64,000 nucleotides of DNA. Source: Liquidambar formosana (taxonomy: Eukaryota > Streptophyta > Magnoliopsida > Saxifragales > Altingiaceae). The position numbers were made by a program, and so were the translations under genes. Under the pieces are notes generated by a model. The model saw only the letters and a program-made list of their open reading frames with translations, searched no databases and was not told the origin of the DNA. Positions 46,858 to 59,900 of this stretch are shown in pieces; positions within the stretch are counted from its first letter, which is position 1; every line of letters begins with the position of its first letter. The stretch lies in assembly GCA_039720395.1 (NCBI GenBank), contig CM077824.1, positions 21,848,013 to 21,912,012 of the forward strand, written 5' to 3'.

Positions 46858-47271
46858 GTGAAGAGGTCTAATGGATATGATATTCCTTATGTTTGGAATA
46901 GACCTTCTCCTAGGAGTACTCTTGTGTGTCATCATTGTGGTAAGATGGGTCACATTCGTCCTAACTGTTTTCATCTTAGGAATGGCTCTTCTAGGTCTTC
47001 TAGAAATCCAATCTTGAGTTGGGACAATGTAGGTGATTGTCTTAGAAAGCTATGTCAAGAGGTTGTTGATTTGAGACAAATTACCCATAAAGGATTAGGC
47101 ACTTCTTCTTGTGATCTTATGAGTGATTCTACACAAGCTATGAGTATTCCTCGACAGAGATTCATTGCTAGGAAAGAATGGGTGAAGAAAAAGGATTCTG
47201 AATGTCATACCCCACTTGTTAGTGTTGTGCAAAAGGATAAGGGTAAAGGCATTGTGCTCGGTTCTAGTTGA
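46858..47271 (+). pseudogene. Continuation of gag-pol frame after TAG, third zinc knuckle
   Basis: It is in the same frame as gag, 24 bases after its stop. It includes CHHCGKMGHIRPNC near 46930, matching the knuckle at the left edge of element 1, and a stretch (VVDLRQITHKGLG) matching 1437-1480 there. It ends at 47269 before the protease. Either the TAG is a mutation or it is a read-through junction between gag and pol in the full-length parent. Confidence 0.65.
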
Positions 47272-48730
47272 GATGGCCTTTTGTCCGAAATGACATTAAA
47301 CCACCTATGGTCCGCAAAGACCTTAAACTATCTATAGTGCTCTAGGTGTGATCTTTTCTCTATATCATTCATGCTGTTCCTAGAGTTATGGAGTATTTAG
47401 GATTTATTGCTTTTGTGTGTGTTTTTTTTTTCTTTGGAGTTTATTTATTTTTATTTTTTTATTGGTATTAAAAAAAATGAAAAATTCAGGAAAACCAAAA
47501 AGATTTTCTTGTGTGCTTTGCTATTCTGGGCTAGTTGTGTGTTTTACTTATATATGATTTGCACTAAGATGTTGAGACTATATCCTTTGTGATTGTCATA
47601 TTGAGTTGAAATTTATAAATTGATAAATTTGATATTTAGTCTCACTCTCTTAAGTACACTTAGTGGAGTAGTTCTGAATTTACATGCTATACACTTTATA
47701 CTGCATCACTAACATATGACTTTGGGGTTTTTAGGCTAATTCTATGAATTGTTAAATCTATGTCTGAAAATTTCTTAGGATGCTAGAATTTGAATGACCT
47801 ATATGTTATGCATATCCCCATATCTCATGAAAAGGGCTACCTTCGCGTTGTCCGAAGCTAACGTGAGGTAATTCATGGAGAGGGCTGGTTGCATGAAAGT
47901 GTGAAAGCCATCATGTTGATAATAAAAAAAATATTGATGGTGAGCTTCAATATAAAAAAAAAAAAAAAAATGAAAATGAATGTATGTTTCAAAAAATTGA
48001 CAAATATGGGAAAGGTATGAAAACTTGATACCTACAAAATAATTCCCAAAGCTCATAGCAAAAGAAAAAGAAAAATATTACAAAGGGTGAAAAGCAATCT
48101 TTTCGATTCTAACATGGTTTGAATTCTTTTTCTTTATTTCTTTGGAATTATTAGACTTTGGTTAGCATGAGTAGTTTTACCAACCGACCCCGTTGGCGTT
48201 GTCAGTGCATTATACACTTAGCATGTGTATTTTCTTGAATAACTTTTCTAATCGTGCATAAGTGTGTTGGACTTTATTGAAAATTTGCAATTATGTCCTT
48301 GATGACTCATGTGCTTCTATATTGTAGAATGGTGTCTCAATTTTAGTTCTTTTTCTATATTTGTGGAACACCCTAACATATCCTCGAATTGTCAAGTGCA
48401 CATGTTTTGTTTATTATTTCTTTTTGTGCCTTATTTGAGGGGGGAGTTAAGAGTGTTTGTCAGAGTGAATATGAGTTGTTATCATTTGTCAGAGTGAATA
48501 TGAGTTGTTATCTCTTGTGCCCTCATCTTAAGTACATTTTGTCTCTTGATGTGAGGATGTTGATGCTGGTGGTGTTGAGATTGGATCCTAGTTTAGGACT
48601 CTTTGATGTTTTTATCTCTCTGATATGCTGTTCTTAAAGCTTGATTAATGAAATCACTTGGTTCTTCTTGCTATTCTTTGATTTCCCTCTGATGTGGTTT
48701 CATTCTTTTATATGTGTGCTTTCCTTTGTC
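47272..48730 (+). other. Non-coding internal region of element 2
   Basis: No supported gene. Blocks match element 1 at 4745-5220. A 31-bp direct repeat (TTGTCAGAGTGAATATGAGTTGTTATC) lies at 48457-48483 and 48487-48513. Confidence 0.55.
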
Positions 48731-48737
48731 AATTCAT

Positions 48738-49138
48738 GACAAAAAGGGGGAGAATAGTTTTGAGTTTGAGTTTGGATGCAAGAGGGTGAATAGTTTTGAG
48801 TTTGTATGCTTGGGGGAGAATATCTGTATGCTTGGGGGAGAATATCTTTGAGTTTGTATGCTTGGAGGAGAATAGAATATCATTGACTTTTTAATCTATT
48901 TCTGTGATATTGTGCTTGGGTATTGTTTGTTCTTATTTGCAGATCACAGATCACAGGTTGATAGCTTGAGTGTGAGATTTAGTATAGATGTTGGTTCTTT
49001 CCATGTAATATTTCTTTATCAAGTTGTAATTCTCATAGTGAGTTTAGGACTTGTTCAGTTTTGTGGTTTGGGAATAGGTCTTATATCTCATGTTGAGATT
49101 TAGGTTGGTTTTCTCACAGAATTGCCAAAAGGGGAGAT
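48738..49138 (+). promoter_or_regulatory. Serial PPT-like repeats and primer PPT
   Basis: GACAAAAAGGGGGAGAATAG at 48740 is followed by three further GCTTGGGGGAGAATATC-type copies to about 48880. The primer tract CCAAAAGGGGAGAT ends at 49138, just before the 3' LTR. Repeated PPTs are a known Sirevirus feature. Confidence 0.8.
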
Positions 49139-50227
49139 TGTAAAGACCGTGTTTTTAATGTTGTCACGCGCCAAAGGATGGTTGAGTCTTGGGTTAATTG
49201 AAGATTGATGAAGTTGCAAGTTGAGACAAAGCGTGGAGTTTAAAGCTTCGACTCACAATTGTTCTTAGGAAAGATAAGTGACTGTAGAAGCCTGAGTTTT
49301 AATGTTTAAAAATCATTTCAAATCATTTTTAATATTTCTTTATTTATAAAAATGGTTTTGAAAAAGAATTTTTAGCTTCTGAGGTTTTTCTACCAAGGTG
49401 GATTGATCCATGGCTTATGTGGATTGATCAATGGTATTTTAAAAAATGCAGATTTTGCTACTGCCTAGGTGGATCGATCCATGGTTTTGGTGGATCGATC
49501 CATACTGCTCTAGAAATGCAATTTTGATTCTGTCAACGCGGATCAATCCGGCATGACCTTGGATCGTTCGAGGCTCGTAAAAATCAGATTTTAAAGTTTT
49601 AAAATTTGCCTTTTTAATAGCAAAACGTGGTACAACCACTTGGGGTTTCTTAAACTATATATATAGTCTTTTATCATTGAGAGGGTGAAGCAAGCCTTTC
49701 TCTATTAGGGTTTTCATCGTTCATCTTCTTAAAACCTCTCTAGAGCACTTTAACCTAGGTTTTTCACTCATATGCTCTAGAGACCTTCAAACCACACACC
49801 ATTCACAACCTTGGATGATTATGAGACCGTTATAACGGTGATCGAGCTTGCGAGTTCATGATTGAAGGCATCACCGTGAAAGAGGTTGGTTGCGACCAAA
49901 GCCATGACGACGGAGATCGATCGTGTGTGATCGTGGGAGTGAAGACAACTGCATGAGTCCTTGTGTGGTCTATAAGTGTGTCTTGTACTCGTTTACTTCA
50001 TAGTGGATTTGCTTCAATTAGACGAGGTCTTGTGGTTTTTCCCATCTAGGGTTTTCCACGTAAAAATTCTCTTGTGATATTTTTACTGCTTTATGGTTTG
50101 ATTATTGTGCGATTGATTGATAGATTTTAGGGTTTGAATTGAGTGGATAAAAATTGGGTAAAATAAATTTAAATACCTATTCAACCCCCCTTCTAGGTAT
50201 TGTAGGCTTGGTAAAACCGGAATTTCA
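49139..50227 (+). repeat. 3' LTR of Sirevirus 2 (1089 bp)
   Basis: TGTAAAGACCGTG ... GGAATTTCA. Palindromes GGATCGATCC at 49470-49505 are kept, while some flanking copies have lost the CG (GGATTGATC, GATCAATCC), consistent with cytosine loss at methylated sites. Confidence 0.9.
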
Positions 50228-50232
50228 ATCCT

Positions 50233-50727
50233 TTATATACAAAATTAAACTGTCTCTATAGGTTTGATTTTTCACTGCAAGATATGTCTGTGCAGTAATT
50301 CTAAAGCCTCATTAAATTAAAATTTAACTGCTCCTATGCCCTATATCTGAATATGAAAATGTACAAATTGATGCTGCATTTTAATTTTTTTCTTAACAAA
50401 GAAAAGATCTTCTAAAGTTATTGTCCATGGGATTTTGCATTTAATTTTTTTGAAGTACTTAAATTGGAATTTGTTTAGAAAAATCCCTTCATCTGATACT
50501 TCTCTAGATGATCATGCTTTATTTGTTACAGTTAATGAAAAATTTATGTGCTCAAATTATTTGTTCATTACTTCTAGGTCAAGACTTAATACTGGAAAAA
50601 TTTATAGTTATACTTTTATTCTTGGACTTAAGCCTGGTTTATAAAATATAAAAGCAGTGGATTATTTGGCTGGGCAGGGAAGTAAATAAAAATAAACTGC
50701 ATCTTGGCGTAGAATGCAAATCTAGTA
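50233..50727. other. Intergenic sequence, no gene seen
   Basis: Right flank of element 2; AT-rich, no supported ORF. Confidence 0.4.
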
Positions 50728-50905
50728 ACCTTTAAAAGAGAGGGCTTCGACCGATGGGTTTCATCCAAAACGACCGCTCAATTCTACACAAAACAGTATG
50801 GCTCTGTCACGGTTGTTCCCCCACACAGACGAGAGGCGCGTGGCTTCTCGCGCATCAGTTTCCTTCCCATGACAGGTTAAACGACGTCGTTTTGCTGCCT
50901 TTAAT
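50728..50905 (+). repeat. Promoter-like duplicate of 37420-37590
   Basis: AACCTTTAAAAGAG(A/G)(A/G)GG(T/C)TTCG, CATCCAAAACGACCGC and AAACGACGTCGTTTTG occur in the same order in both segments, with the spacing roughly kept. The palindrome AAACGACGTCGTTT contains ACGT core bases recognised by bZIP factors. It probably derives from a duplicated gene 5' end. Confidence 0.6.
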
Positions 50906-51789
50906 TCGCTTAAAGGGAGTGGCTACTTTCTTCCAGTCATCCTCTGCAGGCTAACCCATGCTGACCCATGCTAATGACCTCACCTTTTTGCTTTTTCTTG
51001 CTTTTCTCCATAGAAATGTCTCACCATTTTGCCCTTTTGCCATAGAACTTCGATGTGGACTGAGAAGAATCAGATCATGGAGCAAGCAATGGTGGTGTGT
51101 GCAAGATTTGATGTATGAAGGAGGTAATTCACCGAGAACAACTTTGATCTGATGGGGCGAGTGATGGCAATGAGCTACCAGTTCACTCTTTCAAGGTGAA
51201 TTGTTCTGATGTGTAAGATTTGGGTATCTTTGTTTTGCGTATCATTTGATGTGTAAGATTCGGGTATATTTGGACTGTCGAGACTATATTTACTCACATT
51301 TTGTTTGCATATTTTCAGGAATTTCTTTTTTTTTTTTGGTTGGGTGTTTATTTTAGTACATTGTTGAGTGATAATTTAGGCAACCAGAAATTCATGACAT
51401 ATGCTGTGATTTAAAACAGAAATAACTCAAATCTGTTGGATAATTGAAGTTTTCCCTTAAATTTGTTTCCAATTTTGGAAGCTTAGAATTTGTTTGTCAA
51501 GTCCATTTTTCCTGCCCAAGAAAACTTTTTTGCCATTTTCGTTGTACAATTGGCCATTGACTAATAAGTTTACATAGTGGAATCTATAAATCTCATCTTT
51601 GTCGGATTTCCAAAACCGAAAACAGGGTCTTTTGTCACTGGGTTTTGATGGAATGCAATTTGTACAGAATTTTTATCACAATTTCCTTAATAATTACTGT
51701 AGCTTAAATAGTTGCAGAGACTTTTTCTGATCTTTTTTGTTCTTTTCGTTTCTTTGGGCTGCTGTTTTGATTTTAGACACAGTTTTTAG

Positions 51790-51944
51790 GAGTGATTGCT
51801 CCACGAGGCAAGTGTATCATGTATGAGCAAGGAGCCAAGGAAGTTGCTCTTGCTGTTGTCAGAGACCTCTTCATCGCTGATGGTACTCTACTTAGACTTC
51901 AAGATGATCCAGAAGTGAAATATGTTTTATATGCTAACAAATGG
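51790..51944 (+). other. Possible coding exon of unidentified gene
   Basis: A branch of T-rich sequence ending TTTTTAG (51783-51789) precedes an open 155-bp stretch reading GAKEVALAVVRDLFIADGTL in its middle and ending at AAATG|GGTATCT, a possible donor. Composition and codon use look coding. I do not recognise the family. The duplicate promoter at 50.7 kb lies upstream and could belong to the same gene. Confidence 0.4.
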
Positions 51945-53274
51945 GTATCTGTATGTTTCAATATATTAATGATTAACTCTTTTAACATAGGGGCATTATT
52001 CTTGAGAAACTCACAGAAGAGACTTTGAGGGATTGAAACCATCTGAAGGGGCTCCTTTCTATTTGTGAAGGTTAGGACACTTTAAAACAGTCCTGCTTTT
52101 ACTGAATAATTTGTGAGTGCATTTATTAAAATGTATTACTGCATTATTGCAACTCAAACACACATTGGGGAGACTTCCCTCAACGAAACGAGCTCTAGAT
52201 CTCAAAAATTCTCAGACTGGTACTACGCCTGTCAAATATTATATTTTCTTTCCATTACACTAACCTTTACATAAATTATAATGCAAATATTTTTTTCAGC
52301 ACACTGTATAACGAATACGCTTATAAAAGAGCTAATGCAAGAAGCTTGTACCAAAAAACCAGTGGAACGCTACAAAAACTTGCATTAGCTCCAATATTTA
52401 CCCCAACATTATACAAACAACTCTTTGAAACGTCATAGAGAGTTGCGTTATCTCCCAACCATACACAAGGTAATCAAATTTTATCATTTCTTATTATAAT
52501 CTTTCAATCTAATTAACAATTTCTTTTAACAAACCATCACAAATTTATCCTATTCAATATCATTTAACATTACCTAACACAACTAACATTTATTAATACA
52601 CATATTCGGTTGAGGAGGGCGCAGATATTGATAAATAATACGTTGATTTGGTTGAGGGCGAAGATATAGGGTAACTATTACTCTTCAAACTCTCACAAGG
52701 AGTATGAAGAGCTTATGCAAGAAGCATCACCATTCCCCTTAACCAATATTTATACACACCTATTTATAAATCTATGTAAGCAAAAAAATGACTCAAACTG
52801 TATGACAAGCAAGGGAAACTGAGATCAATACAGAAAAAAACAAGAAAAATCATGGAAGCAAGAATCAAATTGCAGAAGAGTACAAGAAGGCAACAACACG
52901 TTTAAATCTAATGATTTGCAGTAATACGAAATCAAAGTAGGCCATTTCTCTCGTACTTTCCCTTTATTTTTTTTCCCAATACAATTTCCAACTCTTAATA
53001 ACTTATTTTGTAAAGCAATATATTCTAATACTTTTTTATCATTATATTTTCCCATATACTTGCCATCCATTGTAACGCGCTAATGATGATTACATAACTT
53101 GAATTTGTTTAGGTACATCAACATTCAAGAATTTACCCAGGAGAAAGCTCTATAACAACTATAAATAAGCTATTACAAAAATAGCATCAAGGGTATCAAC
53201 AATCGCGACTACAAAATCACTGAAGAAATATGCAAAAGAAATTCCTATTGCAACTATTTTGTAACCTTTGGTAT
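51945..53274. other. Intergenic sequence with small hairpin
   Basis: GAGCTAATGCAAG at 52329-52341 is perfectly inverted at 52379-52391. A related GAGCTTATGCAAGAAGC is at about 52708, suggesting decayed MITE copies between them. No gene seen. Confidence 0.45.
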
Positions 53275-55272
53275 TGTGAACCCCGGAAATTGGGCCCACA
53301 AGGGATTGAAAGAAAATGGGTTTGAAAAAGAAAAGGAAAGGAGTCGCCACCTTATTTTTTAAAGGAAACAAGGAAAACCCTAAAAATAGTTTGTTTTAGG
53401 AAAACAATTTGAATGACTCCATAAAAAAGGAAAGGCAAAAACCTTTTGAAAACCAAAGAAATCGGGGATTCGGAGGCTAAGTTATGACATGGGAAGGTTC
53501 TAGGCAAAGCCTATAGGCACCCATGTCACCCTTTCGGTCTCTCAGTTCATTTGGGCTAAATCAAGATCTTTCCATACAAAAATCAGCAAGATATCATCAC
53601 AAGAATTGCATGCATATCATATATTTCATTCATCCATCCATGCATAATAAGCACATAAAAATAGAAAAAAGAAAAAAGAAAACAAAAATAAACCTAGGAT
53701 GCTTGGATCCTAGAATGGACTTGAGCCTCACGAAGAGCGCCTACGTACCCTGCAACGAAATACATGGATCAAAGTCCACGTAGTTCGATTAGAATTAGGG
53801 TTAAGACCTTATATAAACCTATGGTTAAAACCCTAGGTTTCCTTATTTGATCAAGAGAGTTGAATATGATAGAAAGTTTGATTTTAGAAAGAACTCCATA
53901 AAATGGAAACTTTATAAAAACCAGAATTTTGTTGGTTAAGGAAACCTCTAATTAAACCATAGGATCATATTAAAAATTAACCCTAAATAGGGAGAAGAGA
54001 AGGGATAAGGAAGAAAGGTGAATTGGGGCACCTTCACACCCACTTACCTGAGCGCAATTACTCCAAACATTAGCCATTTCAGACATAAGCAGCCCTATTT
54101 GCCATAGGACAAATACCACACCTATTTGCACCCTTACAAGTGCTCAAAACCATGCGAAAACACTAACATGCAAATCTTAGGAAGGGCCTTCCTTTGTGTT
54201 TGTAATTGTTCGTGGCTCCTCAGGTCTTTAGAGTGAATCAAACCAACACGAATCCTCCTCTTTGTCAAAGTGGTATCACAGCAAAGAGATCAAAACTCAC
54301 TCAACTTTGAAAAGAAAATAGAAAACAAAAAGAGAACAAGAGAAAGAAAAGTGATTTTCGTCACTTTGCAGCAGCAGCAACTTCAATCGTGTTGTTGGGT
54401 ATGAAAACGTTGGATTTGGACAAAGCTTGTGAAATACAAAGTTGTAGAGAATTGAATTATCTTTCTAACAAGACCAATTTCATCAAATTCTGACTTCGGA
54501 TGAAAAAGTTATGATTAAAATACGACTGCTGGTTTTCAGAAAATCTGCTGCTGAATTATGACGAATTTCACTCCCCCCAAACCCTCTTCTCCTCTCCCTT
54601 GTTTAAAGACATTAAGAGAGTATTTATAGCTGAAATTTGGAGTTTCCCTTTCCTTCCTGGACTAGGTTTCTTTGGAGAATAATCAAAAGGTATTTTATAA
54701 TGATAAAAGACTTCTAATCTGTAGGAAAAGGAAATTGTATTTTATAAAAATTGGGAGACTGACCGCTAACACGCATGCACATGTATCGTATGTGCGTACA
54801 CACACTCATCACATACGTACACGTGTTAGTGTCATGATAAAAATGGCTAATTTAATAAAATAATTTTCTTTTCATTTTAACCAAAAATCTCATGCTGTGA
54901 TTCGCACTAATTCTTCAAGGATAATCCGTAAATAACCACACTAAACTCATCATCAGGGCCACGGGACTTAAGATGACAACCGGTACAAAATTGAACCTAG
55001 AAATACCTCATATGCATCCATATGAACTCCAATTGACAATTTGGAGATCATTCCAAGGTCAAATGAAAAGTTTGGGACTTAAAAGACAATTATGCCCCTC
55101 AAGTCACAAAAGCTCTTATTATCCCTCAAGATCAACTCCAATTTGAACCAAAATTCATATCCATTGTCCTTGTGACTCTAGAAAACTAATGCAAGTGACT
55201 AAACTCAAAACACAAAAAAACATGCATGAAATGATGAGCCCTAGTAAGGTGGTGCAAAAATGGGGTGTGACA
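53275..55272 (+). repeat. 5' LTR (family B) of the gypsy element, 1998 bp
   Basis: Starts TGTGAACCCCGGAAATTGGG and ends GGGGTGTGACA. First ~900 bp and last ~290 bp match the solo LTR at 9044-11746; about 54180-54985 is replaced by unrelated sequence containing ACGTACAC repeats, and the GC-rich hairpin is missing. A TATA-like TATTTATAGC lies near 54622. Just after it, TTGGCGAAC near 55284 may be the primer site but does not match a tRNA I can name. Confidence 0.85.
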
Positions 55273-55399
55273 GGAGCCCCTCATTGGCGAACAAGTTATA
55301 CTTGTGAACCAATGATAAAGAACAACCCATTTTTGGCCAAAAAGCCCGGAGAAATCACACACTGATACCAACAATGATGGGAGGTTGAAAACCTGAGAC

Positions 55400-56694
55400 T
55401 GAAATAAGGAAGTGTACTCAAGTCATGAGTATACTTAAACCACTGAGGGTTGAGAATTGATAAGAGAAGCATATTCAAGCCACTACGAATGAACATACTT
55501 TTGAAATGGAAAGATATATTCTAGTCACGAATATATTTAACCAAGTGATGAGAATGAAATCCGAAAAGTACGTTCAAGTGATGAACGTACCTTGGAAATG
55601 GAGAAGTATATTCAGGTCACGAATATATTTAACCAAGTGAGTGACAAAATATCTGAGAAGTATACTCAAGTGATGAGTATACCATTGAAATGGAGAAATA
55701 TATTCAAGTCACGAATATATTTAACCAAGTAATCTGAGAATGAAATCTGAGAAGTATACTCAAGTGGTGAGCATACCATTGAAATGGAGAAATATATCCA
55801 AGCGATGGATATCTTTAACCAAGTAGGATAAGAATAATCTGAGAGGTGTATTCAAGTGATGAGTGTACTTTTGAAATGGAGAAATATTCTAGTCACGAAT
55901 ATATTTAACCAAGTGATGAAAAAGATGCTGAGAAATATACTCAAGTGATGAGTATACTTAATGATTGAAAAAGACTGAGAAGTACGTTCAAGTGATGAAC
56001 ATACTTTTGAAATGGAGAATGTATCCAAGTGATGGATATATTTAACCAAGTAAGCTGAGAAGTACACTCAAGTGATGAGCATACCATTGAGATGGAGAAA
56101 TATATCCAAACGACGGATATATTTAACCAAGTAAGATAAGAATAATCTGAGAAGTGTACTCAAGTGATGAGTACACCATTGAAATGGAGAAATATATTCT
56201 AGTCACGAATATACTTAACCAAGTAAGTGACAAGTATGTTTAAGTGATAAACATACCATTGAAATAGAGAAATATATCCAAGTGATGGATATACTTAACC
56301 AAGTAAGTGATAAGTATGTTTAAGTGATAAACATACCATTGAAATAGAGAAATATATCCAAGCGATGGATATACTTAAGCAAGTAAGATAGAGAATAATC
56401 TGAGAAGTGTACTCAAGTGATGAGTACACCATTGAAATGGAGAAATATATTCTAGTCATGAATATATTATAACCAAGTAAGTGACAAATACTCTGAGAAG
56501 TATGTTCAAGTGATGAACATACCATTGAAATGGAGAAATATACCCAAGCGATGGATATACTTAACCAAGTAAGTGGCAATATCTGAGAAGTCTACTCAGT
56601 GATGAGTATACCATTGAAATGGAAAAATATACCCAGTGGTGGATATACTTAACAAGTAAGTGAACAATGATCTGAGAAGTATGTTCAAGTGATG
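55400..56694. repeat. Array of covarying hairpins (arm 1)
   Basis: Two hairpin types alternate roughly every 35-55 bp. The first, for example GTATACTC-AAGTGAT-GAGTATAC (55660), has loop AAGTGAT. The second, for example ATATATTC-AAGTCAC-GAATATAT (55699), has loop AAGTCAC, TAGTCAC or AAGCGAT. Arms are 8 bp. Variants keep pairing: GTACGTTC/GAACGTAC (55568), GTGTACTC/GAGTACAC (56154), GTATGTTT/AAACATAC (56234). Linkers are CATTGAAATGGAGAA and TTAACCAAGTAAG(T/A). About 25-30 hairpins are present. Minus-strand open frames across it are by-products of the repeat. Confidence 0.9.
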
Positions 56695-56901
56695 NNNNNN
56701 NNNNNNNNNNNNNNNNNNNNNNNNNNNNNNNNNNNNNNNNNNNNNNNNNNNNNNNNNNNNNNNNNNNNNNNNNNNNNNNNNNNNNNNNNNNNNNNNNNNN
56801 NNNNNNNNNNNNNNNNNNNNNNNNNNNNNNNNNNNNNNNNNNNNNNNNNNNNNNNNNNNNNNNNNNNNNNNNNNNNNNNNNNNNNNNNNNNNNNNNNNNN
56901 N
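56695..56901. other. Assembly gap (207 N)
   Basis: Unknown bases. The gap starts inside a hairpin of the array and ends at the pol-linked sequence, so the end of the array, gag and protease would fall here. The inverted array at 62.3-63.09 kb continues beyond the point equivalent to the gap edge, suggesting the true gap is longer. Confidence 0.95.
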
Positions 56902-59900
56902 CTCGTTGAGCAGGAAAAGGGCGTCACCGAACCTAATATGGATGAATTGGAATCAATCAACTAGGGACAAATGAATTGCCAAGAATAGTTAAAATTGGGA
57001 AAAACCCTCTCCCCCGTTGAAAAAGAAAAGATGATCTCCCTCTTGAAAGCCAACATTATGGCTTTTGCATGGTCTTATGAAGACATGCCTGGCATCGACC
57101 CCGATATTATGCAACACTATATCCCCACTAATTCCCTAAAGAAGCCGGTAAAGCAGAAACTCAGAAGATTAAAACCAGAATGGGCTCTAAAAGTAAAAGA
57201 AGAGGTAACTAAACAACTAGACGCGGGTTTCCTCCAAGTTGTGGAGTACCCCGAGTGGTTGTCGAATATAGTGCCTGTGCCTAAAAAAGATGGGAAAGTG
57301 AGGATGTGTGTCGACTTCCGAGATCTCAACGCCGCGAGCCCTAAGGATGACTTTCCTTTACCCCATATCGACGTGTTGGTAGATAGCACGGTGGGACATG
57401 CACTCCTCTCCTTCATGGACGAATTCTCCGGGTATAACCAGATAAAGATGGAGCCTCAAGACATGGAGAAAACAGCCTTTATCACGCAATGGGGAACGTA
57501 CTATTACAAGGTAATGCCTTTTGGCTTAAGAAACGCTGGGGCTATTTACCAAAGAGCAGCTACGACCCTATTGCATGATATGATCCATAAGGAAGTCGAG
57601 GTTTATGTCGATGATATGATCGTGAAGTCCGTGGATAGAGAAGGGCATTTTAAGGCGCTAGATAAATTCCTAGAGCGAGCAAAGAAGTACAATCTCCGTC
57701 TAAACCCACAGAAGTGCGCTTTTGGTGTCACTGTAGGCAAGTTATTGGGGTTTATGATCACTCAGAGAGGTATCGAAGTGGACCCAGGGAAGATAAAAGC
57801 TATTGTGGAGATGGAGCCGCCTAGCACTGAGAAGCAGATCCGGGGTTTTCTGGGAAGAGTTCAATACATAAGCCGATTCATTGCCAACTTAACCATGGTT
57901 TGCGAACCAATCTTCAAATTGCTTAAGAAAGGTGTGCCAAAAGTATGGAACGAAGAATGCCAAGAGGCCTTTGAGACCATTAAGAGATACTTGAGCAATC
58001 CTCCAATCTTAGTTCCCCCACGGCAAGGTGCGCCGCTTTTGTTATACTTAACGGTCACTGAAACCGCGACGGGGGCTATGTTAGCTCAATATCTCGAAGG
58101 GTCTACAAAGGAGAATGCCATCTATTACTTAAGTAAGAAAATGACAGACTATGAAGTGAAGTACAATGCGATTGAAAAAGCTTGTGTGGCACTAGTATGG
58201 GCGACGCAGAAACTTCGACACTACATGATGTCCTTCGAAGTGTTCTTGATAAGTCGCATGGACCCGTTGAAGTACCTGGTAGAAAGGCCAGTATTGTCAT
58301 TCAGAACTGCTCGATGGTCAATTCTCCTCAATGAATTCGACATCAAGTACGTGAATCAGAAGTCTATCAAAGGAAGCGTCATCGCAGACTACCTAGCCAG
58401 CTGTCCGGTGTCATCATCCGCTCCGTTCAACGATCAATTCCCAGATGAGGACGTGCTAGAGATTGGTAGAAAAACTTGGAGAGTATACTTCGATGGGGCA
58501 GCCAATAAGAAAGGTTATGGGATAGGAGTCCTGCTGGTCTCACCCGAAGAGGCATTTACACCGTTAGCGGTCAAGTTGGGGTTCGAAGCTACCAACAACA
58601 TTGCTGAGTATGAGGCCTGTATCCTAGCACTGGAAGCGGCACTTGAATTGGGGATCAAAGAATTGGAAGTGTTCGGGGACTCAGCACTAATCATTTGCCA
58701 GATAAAAGGGGAATGGAAAACTCGAGATGAGAAATTGTTGCTTTACCATGCCTATCTGGAAGCTCTAACCAAGGAGTTCTCAGAGATAGAGTTCAACTAC
58801 CTTTCAAGAAACAAGAACCAGTTCGCCGATGCCTTGGCGACCCTAGCATCCATGGTAGAGATACCTGAAGGGGGAAATGTGAAGCCGTTGGTGATAGAAT
58901 GCCGAGACAAGCCTGTGTACTGTTGTGCAATCCGAGGAGGAGAGGTAAATGATGGCCACCCGTGGTTCCATGACATAATGAAGTTCATTGAAGAAAGGGA
59001 GTACCCAGAAGGAGCATCTCGCATTGATAGAAAAACCCTAAGGCGATTGGCAAGTCACTATGTACTTTGTGGAGGAAAGCTATATCGAAGGTCATACGAC
59101 GGGATCCACCTGCTGTGTGTCACCGAGGAGGAAGCCGAGCATCTGATTAAAGAAATCCATGAAGGAACAGGGGCTCCGCACATGAACGGCTATATGTTGG
59201 CTAAGAAAATCATGAGGTTAGGCTATTATTGGTCCACCATGGAAAGAGACTGCCACGCACATGTCAAGAAGTGCCACAAATGCCAACTGTTCGCCAGTGG
59301 ACAACATTTGCCTTCTATGCCTTTAACGAGTATGTCATTACCTTGGCCATTCGCGGTATGGGGGATAGATATCATCGGACAGATCAAGCCAAAGGCATCA
59401 AATGGGCATGAATACATCCTGGTCGCCATCAACTACTTCACTAAGTGGGTGGAAGCAGCGTCCTTCAAGACCTTGAATTCCAAGAAGGTAGCACAGTTCA
59501 TACAGCATAGCATCATCTATCGATATGGGGTACCGCATGAAGTTATCTCAGACAATGGCCAGCACTTTCAGAAAGAAACCTATGAGCTCTTGCAAAAGTA
59601 TGGCATAGCCCACCATCTGTCGTCACCATACCGTCCTCAGACTAATGGAGCGGTGGAAGCAGCTAACAAGAATATCAAGAAGATACTACAGAAGACTGCG
59701 GACTCACACACAGACTGGCATGAGAAGTTGCCATTGGCTCTATGGGGTTACAGAACATCAATAAGGTCGTCAACAGGGGCTACCCCTTATTCTCTAGTTT
59801 ATGGAATGGAGGCCGTGTTGCCAGTTGAATTGGAAGTTCCTTCACTAAGAGTTGCCGTGGAGAGCCAGATAACAGAAGTGGACTGGGTTAAGAGCCGCTA

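Larger units (their letters stand above)
43797..50227 (+). mobile_element. Sirevirus-like element 2, gag-only deletion derivative with both LTRs
   Basis: Two LTRs (43797-44892 and 49139-50227) enclose a PBS, an open gag, a third knuckle, non-coding conserved blocks and a PPT. Flanking pentamers ACCCT (43792-43796) and ATCCT (50228-50232) differ by one base and are the likely target duplication. Protease, integrase, RT, RNase H and the extra ORF of element 1 are all missing: sequence jumps from about 47340 to the block matching 4745 of element 1. Such elements resemble the TR-GAG class of non-autonomous retrotransposons that keep only gag. It interrupts the presumed 3' part of the HAD locus. 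Confidence 0.9.

Noticed and set aside
56295..56579. Hydrophobic-looking ORFs on the minus strand of the hairpin array, and matching ones at 63096-63902
   Set aside because: They are translations of the tandem repeat; the text repeats with the hairpin units and no start or domain supports a protein.
55400..56694. CRISPR-like regular array
   Set aside because: The repeats are palindromic with variable arms and sit in a plant retroelement; spacing is irregular, there are no spacers of fixed size and no cas genes.
56689..56964. ORFs reading through the N gap
   Set aside because: They are made of unknown bases.
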